Assembly (NCBI RefSeq): GCF_022682495.2
Contig: NC_071392.1
Coordinates: forward strand, 134,725,318 to 134,789,317
Length of the DNA stretch: 64,000 nt
Origin: Desmodus rotundus
Lineage: Eukaryota; Chordata; Mammalia; Chiroptera; Phyllostomidae
Reading direction: 5' to 3'
Below the pieces are notes generated by a model. That model made no database searches. It was not told the DNA's origin and worked only from the letters and a program-made list of their open reading frames with translations. The position numbers and the translations under genes were made by a program. Positions 23,188-34,576 of the stretch are shown here, in pieces (positions within the stretch are counted from its first letter, which is position 1; each line of letters begins with the position of its first letter).

Positions 23188-23400
23188 TAAAAAATAAAAG
23201 GTATTACTTATTTATTTTTAGAGAGATGGGAAAGGAGGGAGGAAGAGATGGAGAGAAACATCCATGTGTGGTTGCCTCTCTTGTGTCCCCTACTGGGGAC
23301 CTGGCTTGCAATCCAGGCATGTACTCTGACCGGGAATCTAACCAGTGACCCTTTGGTTTACAGGTTGGCACTTAATACAGTGATCCACACCAGCCAGGGA
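23188..23400 (-). mobile_element. VES-type SINE (tRNA-derived)
   Basis: On the minus strand this starts with CCCTGGCTGGTGTGG, the tRNA-like head with A-box. It has a degenerate B-box segment (GATTCCCGGTCAG), then the GGCAACC-type middle, and ends in the GAGAGAAACATC-type and A/T-rich tail near 23190-23230. This is typical of VES SINEs of yangochiropteran bats, mobilised by L1. TCTATCTCT at 23179-23187 and TCTATTTCT just after it (near 23410) may be its target-site duplication with one mismatch. Confidence 0.75.
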
Positions 23401-23594
23401 TGCATCCTCTATTTCTTTAGAGAATGGTAACTGGTTGCCAAACCAAACTGATAATAGAGAATTTTTTTATGAAGCTTCTCCCTTGCTTTGCTCATCCTTC
23501 CTACTCAACATATGCCTCTCATACATGATAACAGTGTTACTGTTTCCCTGCCCCTGGTAGCCTGATAAAGGGTGAGGCAGAATCAGGGAGCAGG
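23401..23594. other. Spacer, nothing recognised
   Basis: Low-copy sequence between the SINE and an old MIR. No gene was seen. Confidence 0.4.
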
Positions 23595-23665
23595 GCTGTT
23601 CCACTGACTTGCTGTGTAGTTTTAGGGAATTCACATAGCCTCTCTAGGTTTGAGGTACCTTTGGC
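23595..23665 (+). repeat. MIR SINE relic
   Basis: Contains the MIR core pattern: a cactgacttgctgtgt segment, then cacatagcctctctaggtttgagg. Compare the MIR consensus words for 'acttgctgtgtgaccttggg...cctctctgagcctcag'. It is diverged. Confidence 0.55.
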
Positions 23666-23699
23666 AGCTGGTCTGCACCTGCCCCATCTCCTCCTTGTC

Positions 23700-23822
23700 T
23701 TTGAGTTAGCTGCATCAGAATCCCCTGGAAAGTTTCAGGGCTGTATTTACTTCCAGTCAGAAGTTAGGCTTGAGTCAGGCCTGGGGTATATGTATTTTTA
23801 TAAATATCTGAATGCTTCCTAT
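23700..23822 (+). repeat. MER5A-like hAT DNA transposon relic
   Basis: Resembles the MER5A interior: gcatcagaatcccctgga, then a GGGGTA-type middle, then a tail of the 'tttctaacaagttcc' type. It is strongly diverged, so the family call is tentative. Confidence 0.4.
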
Positions 23823-23849
23823 ACCCTCCTCTAGGATTTTGAACTGAAT

Positions 23850-24389
23850 TAGTGGTTTTCAAACTTTTTTTTTTCTGGCTATGAGTCACAGCATAAAATA
23901 CATTTTATAGCAAGATCTAGTACACAGATGTGTAACTAAAACAATAGTGTCACAAAAAATTTATCTTTTACTATGGGCAATGCCCTCTGATAATATTGTA
24001 TTCTACTATCTCTTTCATTTTATTTAAAAATTATTTATTGTTCTTAACTTTAATGTCTCTGGTTATATTTTGTTTGCTTTTATCTTCTGTTGATTAAGAA
24101 CAATCTAACAATAGCCAGCAGAGAGTGGGGAGGGGACAGTGGGGAGAGGGGCTTACAGGAACTACTATAAAGGACAAAATCAAGGGGGAGGGTAGAGGTG
24201 GGGCAGCGATGTGGGTTTGGCTAGGGTGGGGTGGAGGGATGGGGAGAAAATGCAGACAACTGTAATTGAATAACAATAAAATAATTGAAAAATTGAAAAA
24301 ATAAAAATTTAAAAAATTATTTATTGTGATCCATAAATTGATCCCACAATTTATTAATGATGTGTAACTTGCCATTTGATAAAGACTGG
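23850..24389. repeat. hAT-like DNA transposon relic, split by an L1
   Basis: It begins TAGTGGTTTTCAAACTTTTT and ends with a diverged inverted version near 24360-24389. This is the CAGTGGTTTTCAAAC-type terminus of old non-autonomous hAT elements. It is interrupted by the L1 insertion at 24041-24311. No transposase is present. Confidence 0.5.
24026..24326 (+). mobile_element. Small L1 3'-end insertion, twin-primed, 15-bp TSD
   Basis: 24041 to about 24095 is L1 3' UTR in minus orientation. About 24095-24311 is the L1 3' UTR and A-rich tail in plus orientation. The join shares a few bases (TTAAG). A perfect 15-bp repeat AAAAATTATTTATTG flanks it at 24026-24040 and 24312-24326. This is a clean twin-priming product from the extreme 3' end of L1. 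Confidence 0.85.
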
Positions 24390-25024
24390 AAAATATGACC
24401 CTTTAGCAGTTCTCATGTGTTCTATTGAACCCCAAATTAGAAACTGTAAAGACTTTGAACTCAGGGATGATTATATTAAATCATTTTTTCAGGTTTTCAT
24501 GCTCCTAGATCATAATGCATAATATCTTCTAGATCATAATGTATAAAATACCCACATCAACTTATTTTAGGTAAGAAAGTTTGAAAATTATGAAGAATTC
24601 AGTTGGAACTCTACGGAGGCAGAAGAACACTATACTCACAACAGCCTCCTCTCCTCCTTTCATTCAACTCCCTTGTACCCTCCCTCTTTATCACAAACTA
24701 GTCATTTCTTCTTTTAGGTAAAGAAATATGGACAACTTTTTGGATCCATCAGTGCTGGACCCATCAGATGGTCAGAGAGTTTACTGTAACAAATGAGTAC
24801 CCCATGTGCCTACTTGGCCCTCTCCTTTCTTCACAGGAGCAAACACAGGGCTTGGACCCGCAGCATGGGAGGAAAGGACCCCATCCTTTATCTCATGGCT
24901 TGTTGCCTTATAAAGATATCTAAGGTTTTCACGGGATGTCAGTCTACTCAATAAAAGCAAAATTACTTTTCAGAATGAGATTTGGTCTTGTGAAGCCAAT
25001 GGTAGCTCTAGTCCTTGTCTTTGG
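24390..25024. other. Low-copy DNA
   Basis: No gene recognised. A short local duplication of the form CTAGATCATAATG occurs twice near 24508-24545. Confidence 0.5.
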
Positions 25025-25640
25025 GTTTTGTATTTTGAGATGAATGTTTAATTAACCAGCTGCTTCTTCAACTCTGCTCACACTGTCCATCTTTTTGAAT
25101 AGATCTGTTAGTTCTTCAGACCACACAAGTGAAAAGGTACTTGCAAATAACTCTTCTGCCCTCTGACTTTACTTAATAGCCCTCCAAGGAAATAAGGTCG
25201 CAAGTTCACTGATTGCAGGAAATGCCCACTGTGGCCTAAGCGATCCCACACGTTTACTGTACCATTCCTAGTTCTTGAAAAAAACCCACTGCCTTTAGAG
25301 CCCAACGACTTTTCCATCTGTTTGGTATTTTTAATTCTAAGACCTGTCTTCAGAGCTTCTCCAACATGTGCTGGGGAAAGACCCAGTGGTCCCATATTAA
25401 GGTAATTATTGTCACTGCTGTTCTGAAGCACCTCAGCAGTGTACCAAAAAAGTTTCTACCTGGTAACCTGCACAGTTGGTTAAACAAATATTGACCCGTA
25501 GTCAATATTTGACTCAAATGAATCTAATAAGTTTTAGATAAATATATGATTCCATTATCTACAGTCCGAGCATCCCAATGGAAATACGTGACCTCACTGG
25601 AGGTGTTGATTCCCTCCATAATAAATAGATCAGCCTTATG
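25025..25640 (-). pseudogene. Possible processed-pseudogene fragment, parent not identified
   Basis: Minus-strand frames read as protein-like in three consecutive pieces with frame changes. A piece near 25540-25630 includes ADLFIMEGINTSSEVTYFHW. The open frame 25108-25431 is 107 codons. After a frame change near 25160 there is a piece including EELTDLFKKMDSVSRVEEA, ending at a stop near 25044. No introns are seen. I do not recognise the protein, and chance open frames are possible. Similarity to any known mammalian protein would settle it. Confidence 0.35.
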
Positions 25641-28600
25641 CTTGTACTAAGCAATCAGTGATTTCACAAGGCATGCTGCTATAACAAACTAAAACAGTGG
25701 GAGAATGCTGGGGAGAAATGCTATCCATTCTGAGCAGGACTACCTGGAATATTCCTTAACATACTCAAACATAAATTAACCTCTATAAATTTTGTTGCTT
25801 GTTGTTTTACTGACATTATGTCCTGCCAAAATATATTCTTGAAAGAACTGTATTAGTAGATTAAGCAGTTTCTTTCCTTGGGAATGTGGAAATCTTTATT
25901 TGTTTTGCTGAGACTTTTAAATATCCATAGGTTATATGTCAAACAGGTGTCCAGGGTAAATGGTTCTGACACATTTAAACATTTCTTAGCTTGAATGCAG
26001 GTCCAGTTTTGCAGCTTGTGTATAGTTCGACTCACTGAGGAGCACCTGACAAAACTGTGAGGCTGGTAATGCCAGGTTTGATGGCTCTGTGGTGTAACTT
26101 TCAATGGCAGGACAGAGGAAACTAAGATAAATTAAAAGCTAATTGGGTACGTTAACAGTTTTAGCCATTTAGCCATATGGATCCCATGAGGATACTTTCA
26201 AAGATGTTACAGTTTAGCTCCTGTTGCAAGACTGAGCTGCAGAATGTGACTTGCACAATTGTCTTTCAAATCCACTTCTCAAAGTTGTGTTTCCTTTATT
26301 TTTTAATGTTATGTTCACTGAGTATAAACATTACATTCACTCTTTCACCAGCAGCTATTTCAGTACATGATGAGAGGCTTAGAATATAACTGTCCCAACA
26401 TAAAAGCCACAGAATATTCATCAGAGAGAGGAAATCCTTCACAGTGGTTGCTTTGTGCTAACCATGTTCTTCAGGCAGGAATTTCAAGGAGTCTCAGTTG
26501 CCTTTAAAGTCCTCCATTGTGTCTGCTGTCCAAGTGGCCATAATCTGCAGGCTGTTTGTTTTATAATTTGAGATCACCTGTTAGGGGAAAAAAATTCCCT
26601 GCATGCTCTACAATGAAAACAAAATTAATTCTACTAAGGTCTTCAACCAACTCTAGGAACCCTCATGGTTTTTCTCCCTCTATACAGGTTGCTGATTTGG
26701 AGCCAGCCAGCTGGGGAGAATGAATCCTGGGATGCAGCTTTTCTCACAGTTTTCAAAAGAGATCCATTTGATTTTTTAGTAATTTCTCAATAGCAATAGA
26801 GTGATAATGCATCCAGGAAGGGCTTTAGAAAACATTGGAAGAAATGCCCTTTGTTCTTGCAATGAGAGAAGACCTGAGAAGTTACTTATTGGTGGGTTTG
26901 GTGATGTTTCCTAAATGTAGATTTTCCATGACTGATAGAGTTAACTTATGAATCTTGTTGATGATACAAGACGCCTTGAGCCTGGTTGACGTAATTTCAC
27001 TGCTTTTTCTGTCTGAAAGTTAAAGACTCAAGTTTTCTTTCTTTTGACTTACCCTGAAAATATGAGGACTATAGGAGTGAAATGATTTCTTAACCAATTT
27101 GAATTCATGTAGGGATTCATGATATTGCAATAATAATGTGTACTTATACAGATTTTAAAAGCTCTTTTATAAGATACCGATTAAGGACAAATGTCTGCAA
27201 TTGAGTTGAATATCTAATAGTGTGAATAATGTTACTATGGTCACTTCCTACTACCAAGTTCTCTGGCAAAATTAAAATCCTTTAGTTGGGTAGCTGAGTG
27301 TGCAATTCTCCAAACTGCTATATCTTTGATTTGAAGAATCTATAGATCATTGATAAGCTCATACATTTAGCTCCAGAGATGAGAAAATATTATATTAAGC
27401 TAATAAAAGTAGGAGGTTTTATTTCAAATATGAATAATTTGGATAAATTTATTTCATATCATTGCATCAAATTATTAACTTGGACATACCTGAAAATGCC
27501 CCAATCTTTTTCTCCTCCCTAATACATTCTTAACTAGTGTGCATTAAAAAAAGGAAATAGGACATATGAGCAGAAGAATGTGTATAATTCACACATTATT
27601 AACTATTTTTGGCTCAAATAGAGATATCTGCAGTTGAGAAATTAACACTGAATATTGGAGTAAGGTACAAATGTCACAGTCATAGTTTTGCACTTCACTA
27701 AAGGGTTCCTGAAATGTGAACTCTTCAATCAACACCCTCTGAGAAATCATGTACAGAAGTCCAATGGGCCTGCTTCCTATAGGTTTTATTGCATGTCAAT
27801 GGGAGAAGATTTCTGTCTCAATGTAAAACCCAGATCCTCCAAGTTTGTGTAAATATTCTTATTGAGAAAGTTAGCTGAAATTAGAAGCCTCAATTATTTT
27901 GTGTTTTCTTTACAAAAGGAAGGGAAAATGTTTTACCTTTAAAAATGGACTAACTGTGAACTTCCTCTCTTTCCATTAAGACTCAGAAGCAATGCTGAGA
28001 CTGGCTGATATGCTTACACAGTACCACTATATCGAGGGCCTAATGAGGGAAATAAACAGAGAATAACTTGAAATCAGACAAACCTGTGTCAAAACATATG
28101 ACTTGTTTTTGACTCTGTTCCCTTTTAATGGGATTTTGAGAAAAGAAAAGGGCTTCCTTGAACCGTTCTTTTAACATCCTCTGCTTGCCCCCCTCTCCCA
28201 TTTTTGCTGGACCCTTCTGCTTTCTAAAGAGGAAACCCAAGGGATGTTTATCAGAGTCATCTATCAGAAAACTGATTCTGCCTAGCGATGACTATGTATA
28301 TGTGGCCAGCTTATGAGAAAGTTAATTTAAGCAATTGATTTAATCTTCCCAGATTTCAAATATGGAATGCCATAGTCTGATTATATCTGAATGAAAATAA
28401 AACCTAAACTAGTTTAGAAGAAAACCCTGGATTTGAAATAGAAAGTCCTAAAATCAAAGAATGTCAGAACCAAATTAATGTTAGAGCTTTAATTGAGACT
28501 GTACATATTTTATCTCACATATGTGTGCCCTCAAGGACAAGAAAACAACATTTTCATGGGAAATTTTAAGAGTGAAAGTTCTGTACATTTAGACCATGGA

Positions 28601-28780
28601 AAACTAAGTAAAAAATAGCATCTATTAATTTACATTTTCTTTTTGTTAGAGAAAACAAATGTCAGAATTCATTGTCTGAGATTTTGATGATTCCTTATAT
28701 TAACAATTTCTTTTCTTCTTTTTGAAATTAAGAACACATGTCCACCTGTTCTTGGGGCTGGGTTGGCCTGTGATGGATCA
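25641..28780. other. Low-copy AT-rich DNA, no gene seen
   Basis: About 3.1 kb with no recognisable gene, tRNA or clear repeat. The 83-codon minus frame at 25853-26104 may extend the possible pseudogene below it but shows no domain. Confidence 0.45.
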
Positions 28781-28784
28781 GTGG

Positions 28785-29160
28785 ATGATCTGCGTCCCTC
28801 TTCTCTACATCCCAGCACTGGCTCTCCTACTCACCTCCCCACTTCCAATCTTCCCTTCTCCAATCCATTCTTTCTCTGTAGCTAGAAGCATCTTTCTGAA
28901 ATAAGAACATGATCAACTTTTTCTCTTGATGTAATCCATCATTCATTCCCTATTGATTTTGAGATCAGGCTTAAGCTCTTTGTCATGTCTCATAGAACTT
29001 GTGTGATTCAACTGCTGTCGTCAGTTCCAGCCTTGTTTAGCACTATTCTTTCCTTACCCTCTGTGAGCCAGCCTTTCTAAACAACTTCCTGTTCCTTGGA
29101 CTTGCTACCTTTTCTTTGGAATCTTGCCTGTAATACTCTTTCCCTGCTGTGCCTGGGTAT
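28785..29160 (+). repeat. L2 LINE relic
   Basis: It follows the ancient L2 3'-end order: a segment like 'catgtcactcctctgctcaaaa', then a cttcccatt-type segment, then 'tccagcc...' and 'cttgctgttcct'. The matching words here include ttgaaataagaacatgatc, ccagccttgtttagcac and cttcctgttccttgg. It is old and diverged. Confidence 0.45.
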
Positions 29161-29239
29161 GGCAGAATGCTTTGTTGGTCCAATTGTTTATTCCTCCCAT
29201 CATTCACACATCTTCAATGGGCCGAGTCAAACTTTTGTC

Positions 29240-29640
29240 TTGACTAGATTACTTTCTTAGCTCAATTGTATGTGGGTGAAAGTGATGGTGTCTGAACCTA
29301 GGCCCTCAGGAGGATTTCAGGTTTCTACCTGCACTCTGGTGCCTCTGCATCACCATGAGTAGAATTTCTCCTGGGTGGCTGATGCCCCTTCAGCCTGGCA
29401 TCCAGAATGAACCCAATTGGAACCTCCCTGAGCTCCAGTCTGAGAAAGAAACCAAGGCCAGCTGGATTCGTACCTTAAAGCAATGCTGCCCAGGAAAACC
29501 CAGACTTCTTCAACTGACCAGCTGACTCTCCAGGCAATGTGTGGACACATGAACAACAATAAGTAGCTGTTATCTTAAGCCCCTGAGTTTTGATGTAGCT
29601 CATTATACAAAGTTAGTGGATATGTTGACCAATGCTGCCT
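29240..29640 (+). repeat. MaLR-like LTR relic (family uncertain)
   Basis: The 3' part reads like the end of old MaLR/MLT-type LTRs: a caataagtagctgttatctt, taagcccctgagttttgatg pattern before a TTATACAAA segment. No internal retroviral gene is present. Family identity is from memory of consensus patterns and is tentative. Confidence 0.35.
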
Positions 29641-29839
29641 TAAGCTTTAGATCATAGCCAGATCCTCTCACTTCTTCTAAGAAGTGTTCCTGGATCTATA
29701 CCTATACCAAACTCAATTCTGGGGTGATTGCTACTCACACATGCTCCAAAAGAGAACTTATCTTGCTCTGTTACGTCCTTCCTCCAGACCCCATGAAGGC
29801 ACAGACCTCACCTGTGTTATCTACCACTGCATCTCTGAA

Positions 29840-30110
29840 TGTAGCTTCTTCATTTACTTATCAAATATTTCTGGAGTATTTATCAAGTTCCAGGCACTGT
29901 CCTAGTAATAGACAAAGCCCCTGCTCCATCTACTGGGAGAGATAAGAGAGAACACGCAAACATGCAAACAATATACATATACACAGACACACACATATGA
30001 TGGTAAAAAAGAAAATAAAATAAACAAAGGGAGTTCTATTAGAGAAATAAATAGAGAAATATTCTCTATTAGAGTTCAAATAGAGAAATATTTTGGACAG
30101 GGCAGCAAGG
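29840..30110 (-). repeat. L2 LINE 3'-end relic
   Basis: The plus strand reads as the reverse complement of the L2 terminus: a TCATTTACTTATCAAATATT pattern, then tccaggcactgtcctag and agcccctgctcc-like words. A small internal duplication (ctattagag...aaatagagaaatatt) lies at 30035-30092. Confidence 0.5.
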
Positions 30111-31404
30111 GAGACTGACTACATGAGCATTGATAGAGTTATGTTGCTTGATTTGCTTACTATGAATATGTGTAATTTTTTCTCATTGCATCTGTTTTAT
30201 CATTGAAATAGGAAAACACGGTCAACAACACTGTGGTTGAGGAGTGGTTAACTAAATGAATAAGCAAATGGATTTCAAGTTTAATGTGATGTATAGTCAT
30301 ACAGGCTAAAAAAAAAAAACAAGTAAAGAGATAAAGAGTTAAAGGTAAGTGGATTGATTCTAGGGAGACCTAAAAAAAATAGCCATGTACTTGCAGCTAC
30401 TCAGGAAATTAACAGAAAATATCCTTAAAAGGTAAAAGAAGAAACAAGGAGTGGGAGAAGTTGAAATATATGTGAAATTTTTTAGTGAATATCTTTGGAA
30501 CCAGTTTGTTCTAATCTAGAACATTTCGGCTGCAAGAAAGATGAATTCTTTTGGATCCATTCAGAAATACAGGGAGGGGGAAGGTTGAAAAGCAACCCAG
30601 GAAACTCATGGGAACAGCTGGGCCAAAGGAAGCAGGAGGAGAGCTGTCGGAAACCAAGGCTGACATCATATCCTCTTCCCTCTCTTCTCTGTCATAGATG
30701 TGCACCTGCCTCTTTGCTCTCCTGATCTGTCTTTTTCCCCTTTTTGTAGTTAAGTTCCTTTGCTCACATGTGAAGGTCCTATTGAGGAACCATGACACCC
30801 TTTACAAGACTTATGATCTCTCATACGTACACTGATGTGGTTCTGCTGTTAGAGTCCTTTAATTCTTGGGGGAGATAGACATACTTTCATGTGAGACATA
30901 GTCCATTGACTGTTCTTAAGTTTGGAGGACTATACTGGTCATTGAAATTATCTGTTTTGAGGGGGTTAGCTCTGGTCATGCAATCTGTAGAATCCTGCTT
31001 TGGGGAACTGTGTGTGAGACAGAGTCATCTCAGATTAATGGTCACATATGGTGAATGTCACTGGCTCCTGACACCCTCACTTTTGTAGGTTCTGACATAT
31101 CTCATACAATTGTAGAAAATATTTATTTTGTAGTAAAGTAAAACTACATGTTCATTTTGTTTCCATTAAAGTCATGTTATGGAAGTTGTTTTTTAATGTT
31201 ACCCTTACTTTGTCCGTGTGCCAATTATGTGCATAAGCCAACTGAGGAAAAATTTCAAAAAGTTTATATCTAATACTGACATGAAATAAATACAGACCAG
31301 CAGTGATTGTCTCTCCAGATAATGATTGAGGGCTACCTCTATTGTCATTAGTTTTAGGACAAAGTTTTCCTAGGTTCTCAAGTGAGTGCATAATAAAAAT
31401 ACAA
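30111..31404. other. Low-copy DNA, no gene seen
   Basis: No recognisable gene. The open frames at 30495-30725 and 30511-30798 overlap on opposite strands and show no domain. Confidence 0.45.
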
Positions 31405-31590
31405 TGGGATTCTAATTCCAAAGACTTGCATTCAAGTTTTGGCATGACAGTTGCAAATATAGCTATTCTGGCAAGATTCATATCTTCTTAGAGCTTTCAT
31501 TTCCAAGTTAGTAAATGAGAACAAACAACACCAAGTAGAATTCTCTGAGAATTAAATGAATAAATAAATAAATAGTGAATACAAATGTTT
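31405..31590 (+). repeat. MIR SINE relic
   Basis: The order of MIR words is kept: a cattcaagttttggcatgac segment, a ttcatttccaagttagtaaa segment, then gagaattaaatgaataaat. It ends in an (AATA)n run. Confidence 0.55.
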
Positions 31591-33189
31591 TTGGTAAACT
31601 GTAAAGTACAACATATATGCTATTTTGCTGCAAATGAATATATACATCCACTAACTAGACTGTTTTTGTGTACAAACTAACAGTGATTGTACTGTACTTG
31701 TGGAAAGAGCTTATCATGAGAATGATATATTTCAAGAGCAGGATATGTCTTTACTTTCCCTTAAAATTTTATACTTGTGAGTAAGTTAGAATCCACAAAG
31801 AATAAATAATCAGTATTATAGTGAAATATTGAGCAGCCAGTTGAGAAAAATTTCTGTAGCTTGAAAATGGTGATGCTTATGATTAAACTCACATACTTTT
31901 TGACTCTTAAGTTTTCTGTACTTAATAGCAAAGTTTCTTTTTTTTTTTCTATATGTACTGGAGAATGTGGCATTCTCAGGAAACAAATTGCCCCTGTCTC
32001 CACTTGGAGTTCAACTATATTCAGACATGTCTGCTCAACGACTGGGAACCCCCAGACAAGCCAAATCTTATGACTGAAGGGCAAGAGCTTTGAAAGAAAA
32101 TTCACTAGCAGGAAGCAGCTTGACAAGTTAATCCAGATATAGCTATAAGATGTGGTGTTAAAGCAATGTATCTGTTCCAAGAGTTTTGTCATAGCTAATG
32201 TGCAGATCTGGCCCAAACCAGTGACTCAGGTGGCATATATGTATTCTAGGGATAAAGAGATTGTAGATGTGAACTGAAAAAGTCAGTTCATTCAACTCTG
32301 CAGCACAATGGGGTCCAATAGATTCTGCTGTGGGATCCCAGTGTATAAACACATTTCTACTCCTGCCATATGAGATGCCGCTAAACCATCGTAATGCCAG
32401 AAGTCTTGAGTGGTTAGTGGTCATATGTATATTTAGGTATCTACACTGCAGTGGCAGTATTTTAGGGACAGTAGGATCACCTTGTGAATACATTTGAGGC
32501 ACAGGTACTGTCAATGCCAGTAAGGATGAGGAAGCTTGAAGCTCCCAATGGTATTTATCAAAGCACTGTGATATCAGCTTTACCCTGTAGGTTGGTGCAA
32601 CTCTGCAAATTTGGATTTCATTAGAAGAATTTTAGGTTTAATTCAGCCAAAACAAAAAAGGACCTGAAGAATTAAACAGCCTCTATTGACTGGGTGAGTG
32701 ACATAACATCATCTTATTGTCAAGGTTTCATTTCTTATCTGCATGTCAAGATGTGTAGATGGCCAGGGGCACAATGATAAAACTACTGCCACTCCAGAGC
32801 TATGGGGCAATCTGCAGGCAGACTCTTGGAAAGTCATGATGGGCAGTCTTTCAGGGAAGTTTTTCTGCCACAGTGGAGAGGGGCCAAGAGGTAGGCAGTC
32901 AAGTTAGCACATACCTCTGTGACAAAAATTAGAAGCAATATGAGAGAAGAACCAGAAATTTCACAGCAGGGAAGGTGAGGTGTTTACTGTAAGGTTAGTC
33001 TAAAGCATGTTGAGATATTCTAAGGTAGAAAAGGGAGTCAGGCCCTATGGATTAGGAGAGGCTAGTTTGGAATGAAGTTGGCAGGGAGGAAAGTAGCATG
33101 AGTGAGACCAAGAATGAGAAGATGGGCCTCCAGGGAGTCTTTGGAGCCCAGAATTCAACCATGTCTGATGGAAGTGCTAACTTGCTTTT
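31591..33189. other. Low-copy DNA, no gene seen
   Basis: Minus-strand open frames of 151 codons (31761-32216) and 118 codons (32158-32514) overlap in different frames. They may be remnants of an old repeat, but I cannot name it. Confidence 0.4.
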
Positions 33190-33340
33190 GAGGATTTTTC
33201 CATGAGACAATAAATTTAAGACTTTTTAGGACTTTTCCATGAGTCAATAAATTCCTTTTTATTCCCATTGAAACCTGTTTTGTTTGATTTCTGTCATTTT
33301 TTTTCTCCCAAGAATTCTGAGCAATATGGACTTGATATGA
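33190..33340 (+). repeat. Possible MaLR-type LTR 3' end with short tandem duplication
   Basis: A TTTTCCATGAG.CAATAAATT unit occurs twice (about 33195-33216 and 33232-33253), followed by a cctgttttgtttgatttctg segment, as in MaLR LTR ends. Tentative. Confidence 0.3.
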
Positions 33341-33995
33341 CTGTAGGTTCTCATGGGGTCCAGTCTGTTGATAAAATGTATTTCAGAAAATGGGTGGAAT
33401 TAGGTCTGACTGATTATGCTGGACAGGTTGTGTGTACTGCAATGTGGCCCTGGGTGAGGTGAACACAGCAAATGGTACAGAGAGCTCAGCTCCTTAGCAA
33501 GGAACTGAGGAATAGAGAATTTGATGTATCCTCCACTGTGTGAAGGGCAGTTGGGGCTTGGCATCCATGGAACAGTGGATGCCATCCATGGACTTTAGGC
33601 TACTAAATGTCCTCTAGGTTTCTTCTGAGAGTGGCTGTGCTGATGTAGCAGGTGTAGGAGTCAGAAGGAGCAAGCTCAAATCTGACACTGGAAATCACAT
33701 TTTGCAGAGTGATTTAGAGAAATCAACACATTCCCCATACTTCTTATTTCCATGTCTGCATTCTCAGGGGTTTCAGTGGGACTCTACATCAGATCAAAGG
33801 TCAGGCTCATTGTTTTCAGTGATGACTTGAGTCCACTTCATAGCTGATTCCCAGAACTTGGTCTGAATTTCATTTATCACCAGTCATTGAATTCCTTCTG
33901 TGTGCCAGAAAGAAGTTATTGGAAATCTCAATTTACATAAAATCTAAGAGTCAAATATGGCAGTTGGCATAACTAGGATAATGTAATCTGAAGGA
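33341..33995. other. Low-copy DNA
   Basis: No gene is recognised. A weak MIR-like stretch may lie near 33650-33780. Confidence 0.4.
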
Positions 33996-34325
33996 TGGAG
34001 CTGAGGAACAGTGATTCAAATAACTGCTGACATAAACAGAAACAATGGAGGCCAGAAGACAGTGAAATGCCTTTAAGGTGCCAAAAAGAAAAAGAAAAAC
34101 AACTATTAAAATAGAATTTTATATCCAGTGAAAACATCTTTCAAGAGTGAAGGTGAAATAAAGACATCTTCAGATAAAAGAATCACCCCCCAGCCGATCT
34201 ATACTAGAAGGCAGTCTTCATGCTGAAGGGAAATGATACCAGATGGAAACACACATCTGTAGGAAGAAAGGAATGACCCTAGATATAATGAAGATGTGGG
34301 TTAATATAAAAGTCTATTTTTCTTA
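33996..34325 (+). repeat. Old L1M/HAL1-class LINE relic
   Basis: Contains the ORF1 C-terminal and tail order of old L1M elements: a GACAGTGAAATGCCTTTAAG pattern, atagaattttatatccagtg, aaggtgaaataaagacatct, then ggaaatgataccagatgg. It is diverged and older than the other LINEs in this window. Confidence 0.55.
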
Positions 34326-34353
34326 ATTTATTAAAAATATATATTACTGTCTA

Positions 34354-34576
34354 CAGTTGGATTTGGGAAAGTACAGTCTGCAGACCAATTCAGGCTGTTG
34401 TTTATTTTGTAAATAAAGTTTCTGGAACATCTTCATGCTTATTCCTTTATATATCATCTAGGGCTGCTTCTGTGATACAACAGCATAGCTGAGTAGTTAT
34501 GACATAAATTTTACAACCCCAGAGCCCAAAATATTTATGATCTGACCCTCCACAGAAAAAAACTAGCCAACCCTTG
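34354..34576. repeat. hAT-like non-autonomous DNA transposon relic
   Basis: It starts CAGTTGGATTTGGG and ends TAGCCAACCCTTG, a diverged inverted pair of the CAGGGGTCGGCAAAC class. The interior has TTTTGTAAATAAAGTTTCTG and aaaatatttatgatctgacc, typical of this old mammalian family. No transposase is present. Confidence 0.5.

Noticed and set aside
23188..23400. tRNA gene
   Set aside because: The tRNA-like head is part of a VES-type SINE with tail, and the boxes are degenerate.
31761..32514. Two overlapping minus-strand frames of 151 and 118 codons
   Set aside because: Different frames, no domain, no known repeat or gene recognised. Probably chance or an unrecognised old repeat.
32587..32625. 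taggttggtgcaact resembling the start of a mariner MITE
   Set aside because: The match is only about 14 bp, with no matching interior and no second inverted end.
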